The notes under the pieces: model-generated | Databases searched by the model: none | The model's input: only the letters and a program-made list of their open reading frames with translations | Told to the model about the DNA's origin: nothing | Position numbers and translations under genes: made by a program | In this document: piece by piece, positions 1-10,301 of the stretch | Layout of the letters: every line of letters starts with the position of its first letter | How positions within the stretch are numbered: position 1 is the stretch's first letter | NCBI RefSeq assembly: GCF_001625695.1 | Contig: NZ_AUXY01000059.1 | Coordinates: forward strand, 1 to 41,115 | Direction: 5' to 3' | Length of the DNA: 41,115 nt | DNA from: Pseudoalteromonas luteoviolacea H33-S | GTDB lineage: Bacteria; Pseudomonadota; Gammaproteobacteria; Enterobacterales; Alteromonadaceae

Positions 1-105
1 TATTTGATCAACAAGGCCCATCCCCCCTTGGCCCATAGCTACATTACTTATAACAAAGTCAGTAATGTCAATGATGGGCATACGCAAGGTTTAAGTGCAC
101 TTTAA
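1..105 (+). CDS. 3' end of an unidentified gene (partial)
   Basis: Frame 1 is open from the first base to a TAA at 103-105, giving 34 residues that end in DGHTQGLSAL. The stop lies directly against the stop of the convergent ferric reductase (TGA on the minus strand at 106-108), a tight tail-to-tail arrangement typical of real genes. The fragment is too short to assign to a family, and chance openness over 105 bases is possible. Confidence 0.4.
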   Translation, partial: YLINKAHPPLAHSYITYNKVSNVNDGHTQGLSAL

Positions 106-900
106 TCAGCTTGGTAGGTTTGAATCAGCGAGCTTTTCTGCTTTATGTTCTTCTTCTGTGCAATCTAATTTCCAGTAACTACTGACATACATCTGCTCCT
201 TTTCGAGCCCTTTTTCCTTTTTAAACCAACGGCGAAGCGCCTTCATGGTGTCAAATTCACATGCACACCATACAAATACACCACCTTGCTGCCAGTCAAT
301 GTCTTTAACAGTGTCGAGCAAAGGGCTATTTTTACCCGGTGTGGTATTCACTCGCCAGATAACCTCAATACCACTGGGCTTATTTAAATCTTGAATATCT
401 TCGGGGCTGGTCACTTCAATTACTGCACGCCCATGAGCACACGCAGGCAAGCTTTCTAAATAGCAGCTGATGGCTGGTAGTGCAGTCATATCTCCTACTA
501 ATAAAAACCAATCAGCACTGTGATCAACCCCGATTGTTTTACCCGGCCCACCAACAATGATTTCATCACCAAGCTGAGCTGCCTTAGCCCAGTCAGAAGC
601 GGGGGCTATTGCGCCTTCTTTTTCATGCAGTGCAAAGTCAATCGTCAATTGCTGAGCCTGCTTATCAAATGCGCGCACTGTATAGGTCCGCATCATAATA
701 TTATTGTTTGCCAACTGCGCGAAAGCTTCATCTTCGCGTAATACTCTGCCTTGTTTAGTAAAAAGTAATTTTACATATCCAGCTTCAAACCCTTCTGGAA
801 AACTGGCTAAATCCTTACCAGTTAAAACAATACGTTTCATATTCGGTGTTAAAAACTCGCTTTTTAATACCTGTGCTTTTCGATAATTACCTACAGCCAT
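106..900 (-). CDS. Siderophore-interacting protein (FAD-dependent ferric-siderophore reductase)
   Basis: A 264-residue cytoplasmic flavoprotein of the SIP/ViuB family, which releases iron from imported ferric siderophores by reduction with NAD(P)H. The N-terminal half is the FAD-binding barrel, with the family motif RTYTVR near residue 71. The C-terminal half is the SIP nucleotide-binding domain, with VGDMTALPAI near residue 135 and a late SSYWKLDCTEEE segment matching the conserved C-terminal YW...G/E region. Length is normal for the family. No siderophore synthesis or receptor gene adjoins it, and I see no convincing Fur box upstream, so iron control is only expected from the family. The family call is firm; the siderophore is unknown. 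Confidence 0.9.
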   Translation of the reverse strand: MAVGNYRKAQVLKSEFLTPNMKRIVLTGKDLASFPEGFEAGYVKLLFTKQGRVLREDEAFAQLANNNIMMRTYTVRAFDKQAQQLTIDFALHEKEGAIAPASDWAKAAQLGDEIIVGGPGKTIGVDHSADWFLLVGDMTALPAISCYLESLPACAHGRAVIEVTSPEDIQDLNKPSGIEVIWRVNTTPGKNSPLLDTVKDIDWQQGGVFVWCACEFDTMKALRRWFKKEKGLEKEQMYVSSYWKLDCTEEEHKAEKLADSNLPS

Positions 901-1057
901 CGCTAAACTCTTTTATTCTTTGTTATTAATACGATTGGCAGTTTGAAATATTTAATCAAAGTACGCATAAAGTCACTCAAAGCACCAGACATCACCGGAA
1001 ATAACCTATGGATTATATGATAGGGAAAAGAGGAGGATAAAAATCCGTTGGGCCTAA

Positions 1058-1098
1058 AAAGCATACTTAGCCGAGCTGCTGATTTAAAAGTATGCTTT
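1058..1098 (-). terminator. Rho-independent terminator of the double-glycine peptide gene
   Basis: A perfect 11-bp inverted repeat (AAAGCATACTT at 1058-1068, AAGTATGCTTT at 1088-1098) with a 19-nt loop. Read on the minus strand, the stem runs into five T residues. It lies about 75 bp past the stop of the small peptide gene at 1174-1317, so it probably ends that monocistronic transcript before the ferric reductase gene. Confidence 0.65.
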
Positions 1099-1173
1099 GG
1101 AAAAGCCCTATCTGACTAAGCTATTTAATACCCGTCTGAAAAAGGCGATTTTATACAGCGCTTAAAGCATTAA

Positions 1174-1317
1174 TTAACGCTTCATTTCTGTATCTATTGT
1201 CGTAGTACACATCAGTCGCATTGGCGGCATAGCACCACCAGCAACCATATCGGCTTGCTTAGGGTTTAAGTGAAGATCTTCACTTAGCTGTTTAAGGTTT
1301 TTTTTCTTCAAGTTCAT
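1174..1317 (-). CDS. Orphan double-glycine leader peptide (bacteriocin/RiPP-like precursor)
   Basis: A 47-residue gene with a strong ribosome-binding site (AGGAGAT about 9 nt before ATG) and its own terminator. The product has a charged amphipathic leader (MNLKKKNLKQLSEDLHLNP, then KQADMVAGG) ending in a Gly-Gly at residues 27-28. A 19-residue tail, AMPPMRLMCTTTIDTEMKR, follows, with one Cys and several Met and Thr. Leaders of this form are cleaved and exported by C39-peptidase ABC transporters (general knowledge of GG peptides). No modification enzyme, transporter or immunity gene adjoins it. It could be a secreted signal, a microcin-like peptide, or a substrate of enzymes encoded elsewhere. 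That it is a gene is fairly sure; the role is inferred. Confidence 0.7.
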   Translation of the reverse strand: MNLKKKNLKQLSEDLHLNPKQADMVAGGAMPPMRLMCTTTIDTEMKR

Positions 1318-1454
1318 TTTGCATATCTCCTTTATTTCATAAAAACCATCTTCAAGCTAAACGTTCTCGAAAAGATCATCAAGTGCGCAGCTTAAAATTA
1401 TGATTTTTTATTCTCAGAAAAACAGTTAGATAAAAATCTTTATAAAAACCTAGA

Positions 1455-1482
1455 TTGACAAAGAAGATTATAAGCATAGAAT
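1455..1482 (+). promoter_or_regulatory. Sigma70-type promoter of the TetR-RND operon
   Basis: A consensus -35 box TTGACA (1455-1460) and a -10-like TAGAAT (1477-1482) are separated by 16 bp. They sit about 60 bp before the TetR start. This is the best-formed promoter I noticed in the window. Confidence 0.6.
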
Positions 1483-1487
1483 AACCA

Positions 1488-1507
1488 CATTCGAACATCA
1501 TTCGAAT
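1488..1507 (+). promoter_or_regulatory. Candidate TetR operator (two CATTCGAA repeats)
   Basis: CATTCGAA occurs at 1488-1495 and again at 1499-1506, one helical turn apart. The core TTCGAA is itself palindromic. The pair covers the expected transcription start just after the -10 box, the usual place for an autorepressing TetR regulator to bind. This is a pattern-based prediction. Confidence 0.4.
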
Positions 1508-1540
1508 AAAAATCAAAACTGCTAATTTAGAGGTGTTTAT

Positions 1541-2266
1541 ATGGCTCCTGCGCCAAAATATGACCAACAAACTCAGCAAAAGATGATCTTGTCCGCCGCC
1601 GAGCAATGTATCAATGAATCATCAATTACTGACTTCACCATGGCAAAAATTGCGCGTATTGCCGGACTTTCTATGGGATCTGTCTATAAATTCGTACAAA
1701 GTAAAGAAGACATCGTATTGGCCCTTGCCAATGAGTCTTTCATTCACCTCTCAAATATATTTAACCAAGTACTGGCCCTTGAACTCACTGCCCCTGAAAA
1801 AATCATCGCCATTAGCTTAATATCACCTCAAAAGCTTCAGTTATTCGAATTTGATTACGCACTTCAAACGTACGCCACCAATGAAGCTGTCATCAAAAAA
1901 GGGTCTAATTACTGGACCGGTAAAATTATTGAAGCCCAGTCTCGCTGTGAATCTTCTTTTAAAGTGGCACTCGCCGAAGGTATTAATGCAGGAGAGCTTG
2001 AAGCTGTGCCAAACTTGTCTGAAGTCATAGAAGAGATCATCATCAGTGGCTGGGCGCTGACCGTCGGCTACGAGCAAGTACAGCGTGTACAACAAACAAA
2101 ACAAATTATAGAAGGAACTGATTCTTTGCTTGCCTCATTACCACTTAATCACCCAATCATCAGAAGCTCTGTGCGTCTACTTAATAGCTACCCGTGGAAG
2201 CAGCCACTTACTGACGCTTCGCTTAATCACATTGAACAACAGTTGATAACGCTTAATCTGCGTTGA
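1541..2266 (+). CDS. TetR/AcrR-family transcriptional regulator
   Basis: A 241-residue repressor-type protein. The N-terminal 60 residues form the TetR helix-turn-helix (TDFTMAKIARIAGLSMGSVY, then KFVQSKEDIV), followed by a helical ligand-binding domain without a recognisable subfamily. It is the first gene of an operon: 18 bp separate it from the membrane-fusion gene, and a good promoter with repeat boxes lies upstream. The arrangement suggests it represses itself and the efflux pump and is released by a pump substrate. The inducer cannot be read from sequence. Confidence 0.88.
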   Translation: MAPAPKYDQQTQQKMILSAAEQCINESSITDFTMAKIARIAGLSMGSVYKFVQSKEDIVLALANESFIHLSNIFNQVLALELTAPEKIIAISLISPQKLQLFEFDYALQTYATNEAVIKKGSNYWTGKIIEAQSRCESSFKVALAEGINAGELEAVPNLSEVIEEIIISGWALTVGYEQVQRVQQTKQIIEGTDSLLASLPLNHPIIRSSVRLLNSYPWKQPLTDASLNHIEQQLITLNLR

Positions 2267-2284
2267 TCACAAATAGGAGTAATT

Positions 2285-3397
2285 ATGAACATTAAACGTT
2301 GGCTCACCGCTATTTTTATTGTCCTTGTTGTGATTGCCAGTCTTGGCTTCATTAAATTTAGCCAAATACAAGCGATGATTGCGTTCGGTGAATCCTTTCC
2401 TGAACCATCAGCCTCTGTAAAAAGCACCTATGCGCAAGCGGTTGAACATACCACTCATATTAAAGTCGTTGGTCAACTACAAGCGCGTCAAAACATGACC
2501 ATCAGTAATGAGTACCCAGGACAGATCACCTTTGTTGGATTTAACCCTGGTGACACTGTTAATGCAGAAGATGTATTAATTAAGCTCGATACCAGTATCG
2601 ATGAAGCCAATCTAAAAGCGGCAAAAGCACGCGTTAAGCTGGCTAAATCGACCTATGCTCGTGTGGTCAAATTGCTTGAACAAAAACGAATTAGCCCTGA
2701 TGAGGTTGATCAAGCAGAAGCGAATGTCAGCATTGGCGAAGCCGAAGTACAAAACCTAAAAGCTTTAATCGCTAAAAAAACCATCACTGCACCTTTTGCA
2801 GGTCACACTGGGTTTGATCAATACCAAGTAGGCCAGTTTCTCGACGTAAATAGTCAAATTACCACTATGGTAGGCAAAGATGACGCTATCTGGGTCGATT
2901 TCCATGTACCACAAACCTTGTCTCAGCCAAGCATTGGCAGTGAAGTCAGCATCTCATTTTCAAATAACAACCAAAATGCTCAAAGCGACTATAAAGCACA
3001 GATCATCGCAAAGAAGCCGAGCATTGATTTAAACTCACGCCAGCAAAGCTATCGTGCTTTGTTATCTAATACAGACCAACAATTTAATCACAACCAAATG
3101 GCCATGGTGACAATCCCCTCAACAACCGTGAACGCGGTCATGGTCCCCACCAATGCCATTACACGTAGCCACTTCGGAGAGTTTGTATACAAGTTAGAAA
3201 AAGACGATGAGCAAAACTGGCGTGCAACCCCCATTAAAGTGACGTTAGGTGACAAAGTTCAAGACAATCAAATTGTATTGTCAGGACTCACAGGCGGTGA
3301 ATTTATTGCCAGCGAAGGCGCATTTAAACTCAGAGAAAACTTATTGGTTTTTACTGAGCAAACAGCGTCAACGCAAAGTGAAAACGGAGTGCAGTAA
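2285..3397 (+). CDS. RND efflux periplasmic adaptor (membrane-fusion protein)
   Basis: A 370-residue HlyD/AcrA-type adaptor with an N-terminal membrane anchor (residues 5-25). It has a biotinyl/lipoyl-like half motif around EYPGQITFVGFNPGDTVNAE, a short coiled-coil hairpin (residues ~105-150), and the second lipoyl half at KKTITAPFAGHTGFDQYQVG. Beta-barrel and membrane-proximal domains follow. No lipobox is seen, so it is probably anchored by the uncleaved N-terminal helix. Its stop shares a base with the start of the pump gene (TAATG), consistent with translational coupling. It should link the inner-membrane pump to an outer-membrane channel. Confidence 0.92.
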   Translation: MNIKRWLTAIFIVLVVIASLGFIKFSQIQAMIAFGESFPEPSASVKSTYAQAVEHTTHIKVVGQLQARQNMTISNEYPGQITFVGFNPGDTVNAEDVLIKLDTSIDEANLKAAKARVKLAKSTYARVVKLLEQKRISPDEVDQAEANVSIGEAEVQNLKALIAKKTITAPFAGHTGFDQYQVGQFLDVNSQITTMVGKDDAIWVDFHVPQTLSQPSIGSEVSISFSNNNQNAQSDYKAQIIAKKPSIDLNSRQQSYRALLSNTDQQFNHNQMAMVTIPSTTVNAVMVPTNAITRSHFGEFVYKLEKDDEQNWRATPIKVTLGDKVQDNQIVLSGLTGGEFIASEGAFKLRENLLVFTEQTASTQSENGVQ

Positions 3398-6300
3398 TGA
3401 GCTCATTACACGAAAACAAACCGTCAATAATGGATATTTTTGTCAACCGTCCGGTGTTGGCAATTGTATTGTCCTTATTGATTATTTTAGCGGGTGTGAA
3501 TGCCGCTCGGCAGATCTCCGTTCAGCAGTATCCAAAAATTGAAAGTGCCTCGCTCGTCATCAATACCGTTTACACAGGTGCAGCAGCCGATGTTGTCAAA
3601 GGCTATGTTACCGAGCCCATAGAACGTGTGGCTTCGACTGTGCCCGGCGTAGACTACGTTGACTCTGTCACCACATCAGGGCTCAGCAAAGTAACCGCTT
3701 GGCTTGATTTGAATCACAGCACAACCGATGCCCTTGCAGAGCTAACAACACGCCTTAACCAAATTAAATTTGAACTACCAACTGGTGCTGAAGACCCAGC
3801 CATTCAAATTGTGCGAGCTGATAGTCCCTACGCAGTATTTTATCTTGACGTTGAATCGCAAGGCTTACCAAGAAACGAGGTCAGTGATTACCTAGTTAGA
3901 AATGTCGTGCCGTCTATGTCTGATATTCCAGGGGTGCAAAAAGTTACCTTAGAGGGCGGTAGAAACCCAGCAATGCGGGTTTGGTTAGACACAGATAAAC
4001 TGGCCATTTATAACCTCAGCGCCAGCGATGTGTTTGCTGCACTGCAAGCCAACAATACCATTGCAACTATTGGTTACACCGAAAATAATCGTCAACGCAT
4101 CGATTTAATGGCCAACACCAGTCTAAAAAACGTTACTGACTTTGAGCAGCTGGTTGTAAAAGAGACAGACACTGCACAGTTGAAACTGGGCGACATTGCC
4201 GATATTGAAATTGGCGAAGCCCCTGGTATGGTGACCGCTCGTTTAGACTATCACGATACGGTATTCTTAGCCGTTTGGGCGCTACCTGGCGCCAATGAGA
4301 TAAATATCGGTGATGCGCTCTATGCAAAGCTAGCCGAAATCAACCAGATTTTACCTGATGGGATGAAAATCTCAATTGGCTATGACGGTACACTCTATAT
4401 GCGTGATTCAATCAAGGAGATCTTTACCACCCTTGCTGAGACTGTACTACTGGTCGGTATCGTTGTCGTTGCCATGATGGGCTCATTCAGAACCGCCATG
4501 GTGCCGCTTATCACCATTCCAATCTCTATTTTAGGTGCCATTGCGGTGATCTCGGTCATGGGATTCTCGTTAAATCTACTCACCATTTTGGCCATCGTGC
4601 TCTCGGTTGGTTTGGTCGTCGATGATGCCATCGTGGTCGTTGAAAATGTTGCTCGACACATGCGAGAAGGCAAGCCCAGATTGCAAGCGGCACTGATCAG
4701 CTCAAGACAACTACTTGTGCCCGTCATTGCGATGACCTTAACCCTTGCCGCCGTTTATGCACCGATTGGCTTTTTAACGGGCTTAACCGGCTTCTTGTTC
4801 CGTGAATTTGCCTTTACTTTGGCCATTGCAGTCTTAATTTCAGGGCTAGTCGCTGTGACGCTTTCGCCCATCATGAGTGCCTATGTTAGCCCAGAAGGCG
4901 GTAAAGAAGGCAAGTTGACTCTAGCAGTGAATGGCTACTTTGATAGACTGCAAGCATTCTATTTCAAGAGCTTGGACACCTTGTTCCAGTGGCGTACACA
5001 GATATTTTTTGTCGCTATCGTGTTCTCACTTCTGTCAGTACCGTTTTACTTGTTATCGCAAAAAGAACTGGCGCCAATTGAAGATCAGAGCAGTGTGCAA
5101 GTAGTGATAGAAGCGCCGCCGGAGTCTTCACAGGTCTACACCGCTGAAAAAATGAATGAGACAGCACGCGTGATGAACGCAACTGAAGGCGGTCAATTTA
5201 CTTGGCAAATTGTCACAGCAGCTGCGGGTTTTGGTGGCGTAGAACTTGCTCCATATGAAGAACGCGAAAACTCAGTACATGACTTATTGTTTGATTTATA
5301 CGGTCGTCTTGGAAGCGTCACAGGTTTAAGCTTATTCCCTATCCTACCGGCATCTTTACCAACCGCAGGCCAGTTTGATGTCGAAGTGGTACTGAGATCC
5401 AGTGATGATGCGCAGACGATGAAGCAATACGCAGACCAAATCATTGCCAAGGCCAACGCCAGCGGCCAATTTATGTTTGTGAATACCGACCTTAAAATTG
5501 ACTTACCACAGGCAGAGCTAGAAATAGACCGCTTACTGGTCGCTGATCTGGGTCTGGATCTCGCGGATGTAAATAACCAGCTGAGTGTGTTGATGTCCAA
5601 CAACTTTGTGAACTACTTCAACAAAGATGGGAAAGCTTATCGCGTGATCCCAATTGTGGGTGATGATGAGCGTTACAATCCTGAAAATATTCTGGATATG
5701 CAAGTTAGAAATGACCAAGGCACGCTCATTCCAGTCTCTGCGTTTGCCACTTTGCGCACCTTCACCAGCCCTCGTGTTTTGGGCTCATTTAACCAACAAG
5801 ACTCGTTCAGGATCTTAGCGGGCGTGCTGCCACACATCACCAAGGAGCAGGGCCTAAGCAGTATTGAAGACATTGCCAAAGAAATCTTGCCTGCACATTA
5901 CTCAATTGATTATGCGGGCGAATCAAGGCAGCTTCGTAAAGAGGGTAATACCATGGTTGGGGTACTCTTGGTCGCTATGATTGTGGTGTATTTCTTATTA
6001 GCGATTCAATTTAATAGCTTTAGAGATCCCCTTGTTGTACTACTTGGGTGCGCGCCTTTGGCATTATCTGGCGCACTGATGTTGCCGTTTTTATCCCTTA
6101 CCACGGTGAATATTTACAGCCAAATCGGCCTGATTACCCTAATTGGCCTTATCGCTAAAAATGGGATTTTAATTGTGGAATTTGCCAACCATTTACAGCT
6201 TGAAGGTAAAAACAAATTTGAGGCTGTCAAAGGCGCTGCGGCAACCCGCCTTCGTCCTATCTTGATGACAACGGGCGCAACCGTGCTGGGTCACTTCCCG

Positions 6301-6495
6301 CTAGTCCTTGTTACAGGTGCTGGTGCAGAAGCAAGAAACAGCATTGGTATTATTCTGGTTGCAGGTATGCTGATCGGGACGTTCTTCACGCTGATTGTAT
6401 TACCGCTGCTTTATGAAAAGCTGGCTACCGACCATCGAGGAGAAGTTGAGTCTGAAAAAGCGCTAAACGAAACACAGTTTGCCACTGAAATTTAA
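3397..6495 (+). CDS. RND-family multidrug efflux transporter permease
   Basis: A 1032-residue inner-membrane proton antiporter of the AcrB/MexF (HAE1) class, full length. It starts with FVNRPVLAIVLSLLIILAGV (TM1) and carries the TM4 motif GLVVDDAIVVVENV, with the paired Asp residues used for proton relay. The internal repeat of two six-helix halves with two large periplasmic loops is present. It is coupled to the adaptor by a 1-nt overlap. No TolC-like outer-membrane gene follows, so it presumably borrows a channel encoded elsewhere. Drug specificity is unknown. Confidence 0.95.
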   Translation: MSSLHENKPSIMDIFVNRPVLAIVLSLLIILAGVNAARQISVQQYPKIESASLVINTVYTGAAADVVKGYVTEPIERVASTVPGVDYVDSVTTSGLSKVTAWLDLNHSTTDALAELTTRLNQIKFELPTGAEDPAIQIVRADSPYAVFYLDVESQGLPRNEVSDYLVRNVVPSMSDIPGVQKVTLEGGRNPAMRVWLDTDKLAIYNLSASDVFAALQANNTIATIGYTENNRQRIDLMANTSLKNVTDFEQLVVKETDTAQLKLGDIADIEIGEAPGMVTARLDYHDTVFLAVWALPGANEINIGDALYAKLAEINQILPDGMKISIGYDGTLYMRDSIKEIFTTLAETVLLVGIVVVAMMGSFRTAMVPLITIPISILGAIAVISVMGFSLNLLTILAIVLSVGLVVDDAIVVVENVARHMREGKPRLQAALISSRQLLVPVIAMTLTLAAVYAPIGFLTGLTGFLFREFAFTLAIAVLISGLVAVTLSPIMSAYVSPEGGKEGKLTLAVNGYFDRLQAFYFKSLDTLFQWRTQIFFVAIVFSLLSVPFYLLSQKELAPIEDQSSVQVVIEAPPESSQVYTAEKMNETARVMNATEGGQFTWQIVTAAAGFGGVELAPYEERENSVHDLLFDLYGRLGSVTGLSLFPILPASLPTAGQFDVEVVLRSSDDAQTMKQYADQIIAKANASGQFMFVNTDLKIDLPQAELEIDRLLVADLGLDLADVNNQLSVLMSNNFVNYFNKDGKAYRVIPIVGDDERYNPENILDMQVRNDQGTLIPVSAFATLRTFTSPRVLGSFNQQDSFRILAGVLPHITKEQGLSSIEDIAKEILPAHYSIDYAGESRQLRKEGNTMVGVLLVAMIVVYFLLAIQFNSFRDPLVVLLGCAPLALSGALMLPFLSLTTVNIYSQIGLITLIGLIAKNGILIVEFANHLQLEGKNKFEAVKGAAATRLRPILMTTGATVLGHFPLVLVTGAGAEARNSIGIILVAGMLIGTFFTLIVLPLLYEKLATDHRGEVESEKALNETQFATEI

Positions 6496-6503
6496 AGCAA
6501 ATA

Positions 6504-6528
6504 GGTGCTTAGCTCATCGCTGAGCACC
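6504..6528 (+). terminator. Stem-loop after the RND operon
   Basis: GGTGCTTAGC (6504-6513) pairs with GCTGAGCACC (6519-6528) with one wobble and a 5-nt loop, starting 8 bp after the pump stop. There is no T tract, so it may be a weak terminator or a 3'-protecting hairpin rather than a strong Rho-independent terminator. Confidence 0.5.
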
Positions 6529-6647
6529 CAAACCTATCCATTCAGCCTAACTGCTCTCCCAGACTTCCTCGGTAACAATAAATAACAAATAGCGTTCCTG
6601 TTTTAGTCCATACTTTATAGCGTAAAATTGATATTAAAGGATTTACT

Positions 6648-7349
6648 ATGCGCTATTTACGCTCAGCCGGATTATTTGTTTTGCTGACAACCTTATTTGG
6701 CTGCGGCTCAGACTCAAGTGGGCCGACAACTACTCAACCACCAAGCGAGTCCCAAACCGAAAAAATCGTTACAGGTGTAGAACTGCATTTATTTAATCGC
6801 GAACTAAACTCCACACTTGCAAAAGAAGACGTTAAACGCGACGAGTCTTATGAAGAAAATACACCGATTAAATACAATCATTTAATTTTTGGATTAGACA
6901 CAGTCACAGAAATAGTGACTCTCAAGGCATCTTTATTTAATTTAATGCCGCCCTCACTGATCAGTAAGGCCTATGCGCTGTCACCAGTACCTGAGACAAC
7001 CAAAGAAAACATCCAGTCCATCGTGATCACTTCTCCTTATGATTTTAATAAATCGGCCCCTGCTGGCAGCAACTTAAACCAATTCTTTTCCGTGTCTTTT
7101 GCCAGCTTCCCAAATCAATACTATGTCTATAAAGACGATAAACGCATGTATACAGCATTAAATGAGTACATTGAAACAGCCGATGGCGAGCCTTTAAAAT
7201 CACTTGGCTTTAGTACAGATTTAATTTTAAACACAGCACCAGATGCAGACTATCCGATGAGCTTTTACATTGAAATGGCTCTCGACGATGGCCGAGTATT
7301 TTCGCTTGAAAGCCCTGAGATTCAGTTTTTAAAAAGCGGTGAAGAATAA
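6648..7349 (+). CDS. Hypothetical lipoprotein
   Basis: A 233-residue protein with a clear lipoprotein signal: MRYLRSAGLFVLLTTLFGCG, with the lipobox LFGC at residues 16-19. It has an AAAGGA ribosome-binding site. The mature part is acidic and Ser/Thr/Gln-rich at first and holds no motif I recognise. It lies 150 bp after the RND pump on the same strand but behind a stem-loop, so it is probably a separate unit. Exposure on the outer membrane is expected; function is unknown. Confidence 0.75.
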   Translation: MRYLRSAGLFVLLTTLFGCGSDSSGPTTTQPPSESQTEKIVTGVELHLFNRELNSTLAKEDVKRDESYEENTPIKYNHLIFGLDTVTEIVTLKASLFNLMPPSLISKAYALSPVPETTKENIQSIVITSPYDFNKSAPAGSNLNQFFSVSFASFPNQYYVYKDDKRMYTALNEYIETADGEPLKSLGFSTDLILNTAPDADYPMSFYIEMALDDGRVFSLESPEIQFLKSGEE

Positions 7350-7432
7350 GCTTTGGGCGCAATCGTAAGGTGCTTTAGGTTAATGTCCTCAGTCAGACAC
7401 ACTCATTAAGACGTACTCATCATTCAGGCATG

Positions 7433-7455
7433 AAAAAAGGGGCCTAAGCCCCTTT
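7433..7455 (-). terminator. Rho-independent terminator of the zinc TonB receptor gene
   Basis: AAAGGGGC (7436-7443) and GCCCCTTT (7448-7455) form a GC-rich stem with a CTAA loop. On the minus strand the stem is followed by T residues. It lies 20 bp beyond the receptor stop and may also block read-through from the convergent lipoprotein gene. Confidence 0.85.
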
Positions 7456-7474
7456 GACTACAGTGACAAAAAAA

Positions 7475-9916
<2,442 letters not shown>

Positions 9917-9930
9917 CTCATCTTAATAAT

Positions 9931-9945
9931 TGTTATAATATAACA
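9931..9945. promoter_or_regulatory. Zur box 1 (zinc TonB receptor)
   Basis: TGTTATAATATAACA is a perfect 15-bp palindrome matching the known gammaproteobacterial Zur operator core (TGTTATANTATAACA-like). It lies 15 bp upstream of the receptor start, where bound Zur would block transcription. Confidence 0.82.
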
Positions 9946-10301
9946 TCGCACAACTTGGTGATTTGCAAGTTTTTTTATCCTGTTTTTTGTAGCCCTCATC
10001 GAAGAACCCTATTCATTTTACCCACATTAATAACACGTACTTGCGCAGCCTGAGTCGATATAAACTAGTAAAATCAGAATCTTAATAATTTGTTGCAATA
10101 ATTGAGAGAAATATAATTGCATTTATTTTGTTACAATATAACATATCATGCAATTCAACAGTTCAGGTACATTGCGCAAAGAACGCACAGAACATCATGC
10201 TTAAAGCGACTCCCAACCAACTTTTTGCATGAATGTTTTTTTAAAAAAAGCCTCAACCATTGCATTAAATATTCAGTACACACTTATCTCGGAAGTACAC
10301 T
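9946..10301. other. Divergent intergenic region between zinc receptor and M3 peptidase
   Basis: About 385 AT-rich bases separate the two divergent genes. They hold Zur box 1 near the receptor start and a second Zur-like box about 160 bp before the peptidase start. The stretch between the second box and the peptidase has a weak short open frame but no ribosome-binding site, and I do not call a gene. Any zinc gene once present between box 2 and the peptidase has left no visible remnant. Confidence 0.5.
10129..10143. promoter_or_regulatory. Zur box 2 (M3 peptidase side)
   Basis: TGTTACAATATAACA differs from the perfect palindrome at 9931-9945 by one base. It is 158 bp before the M3 peptidase start, which is compatible with a promoter operator followed by a long leader. 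Confidence 0.65.

Noticed and set aside
901..960. Possible Fur box upstream of the siderophore-interacting protein
   Set aside because: The AT-rich stretch has only poor agreement with the GATAAT-type hexamer arrangement, so I do not call it.
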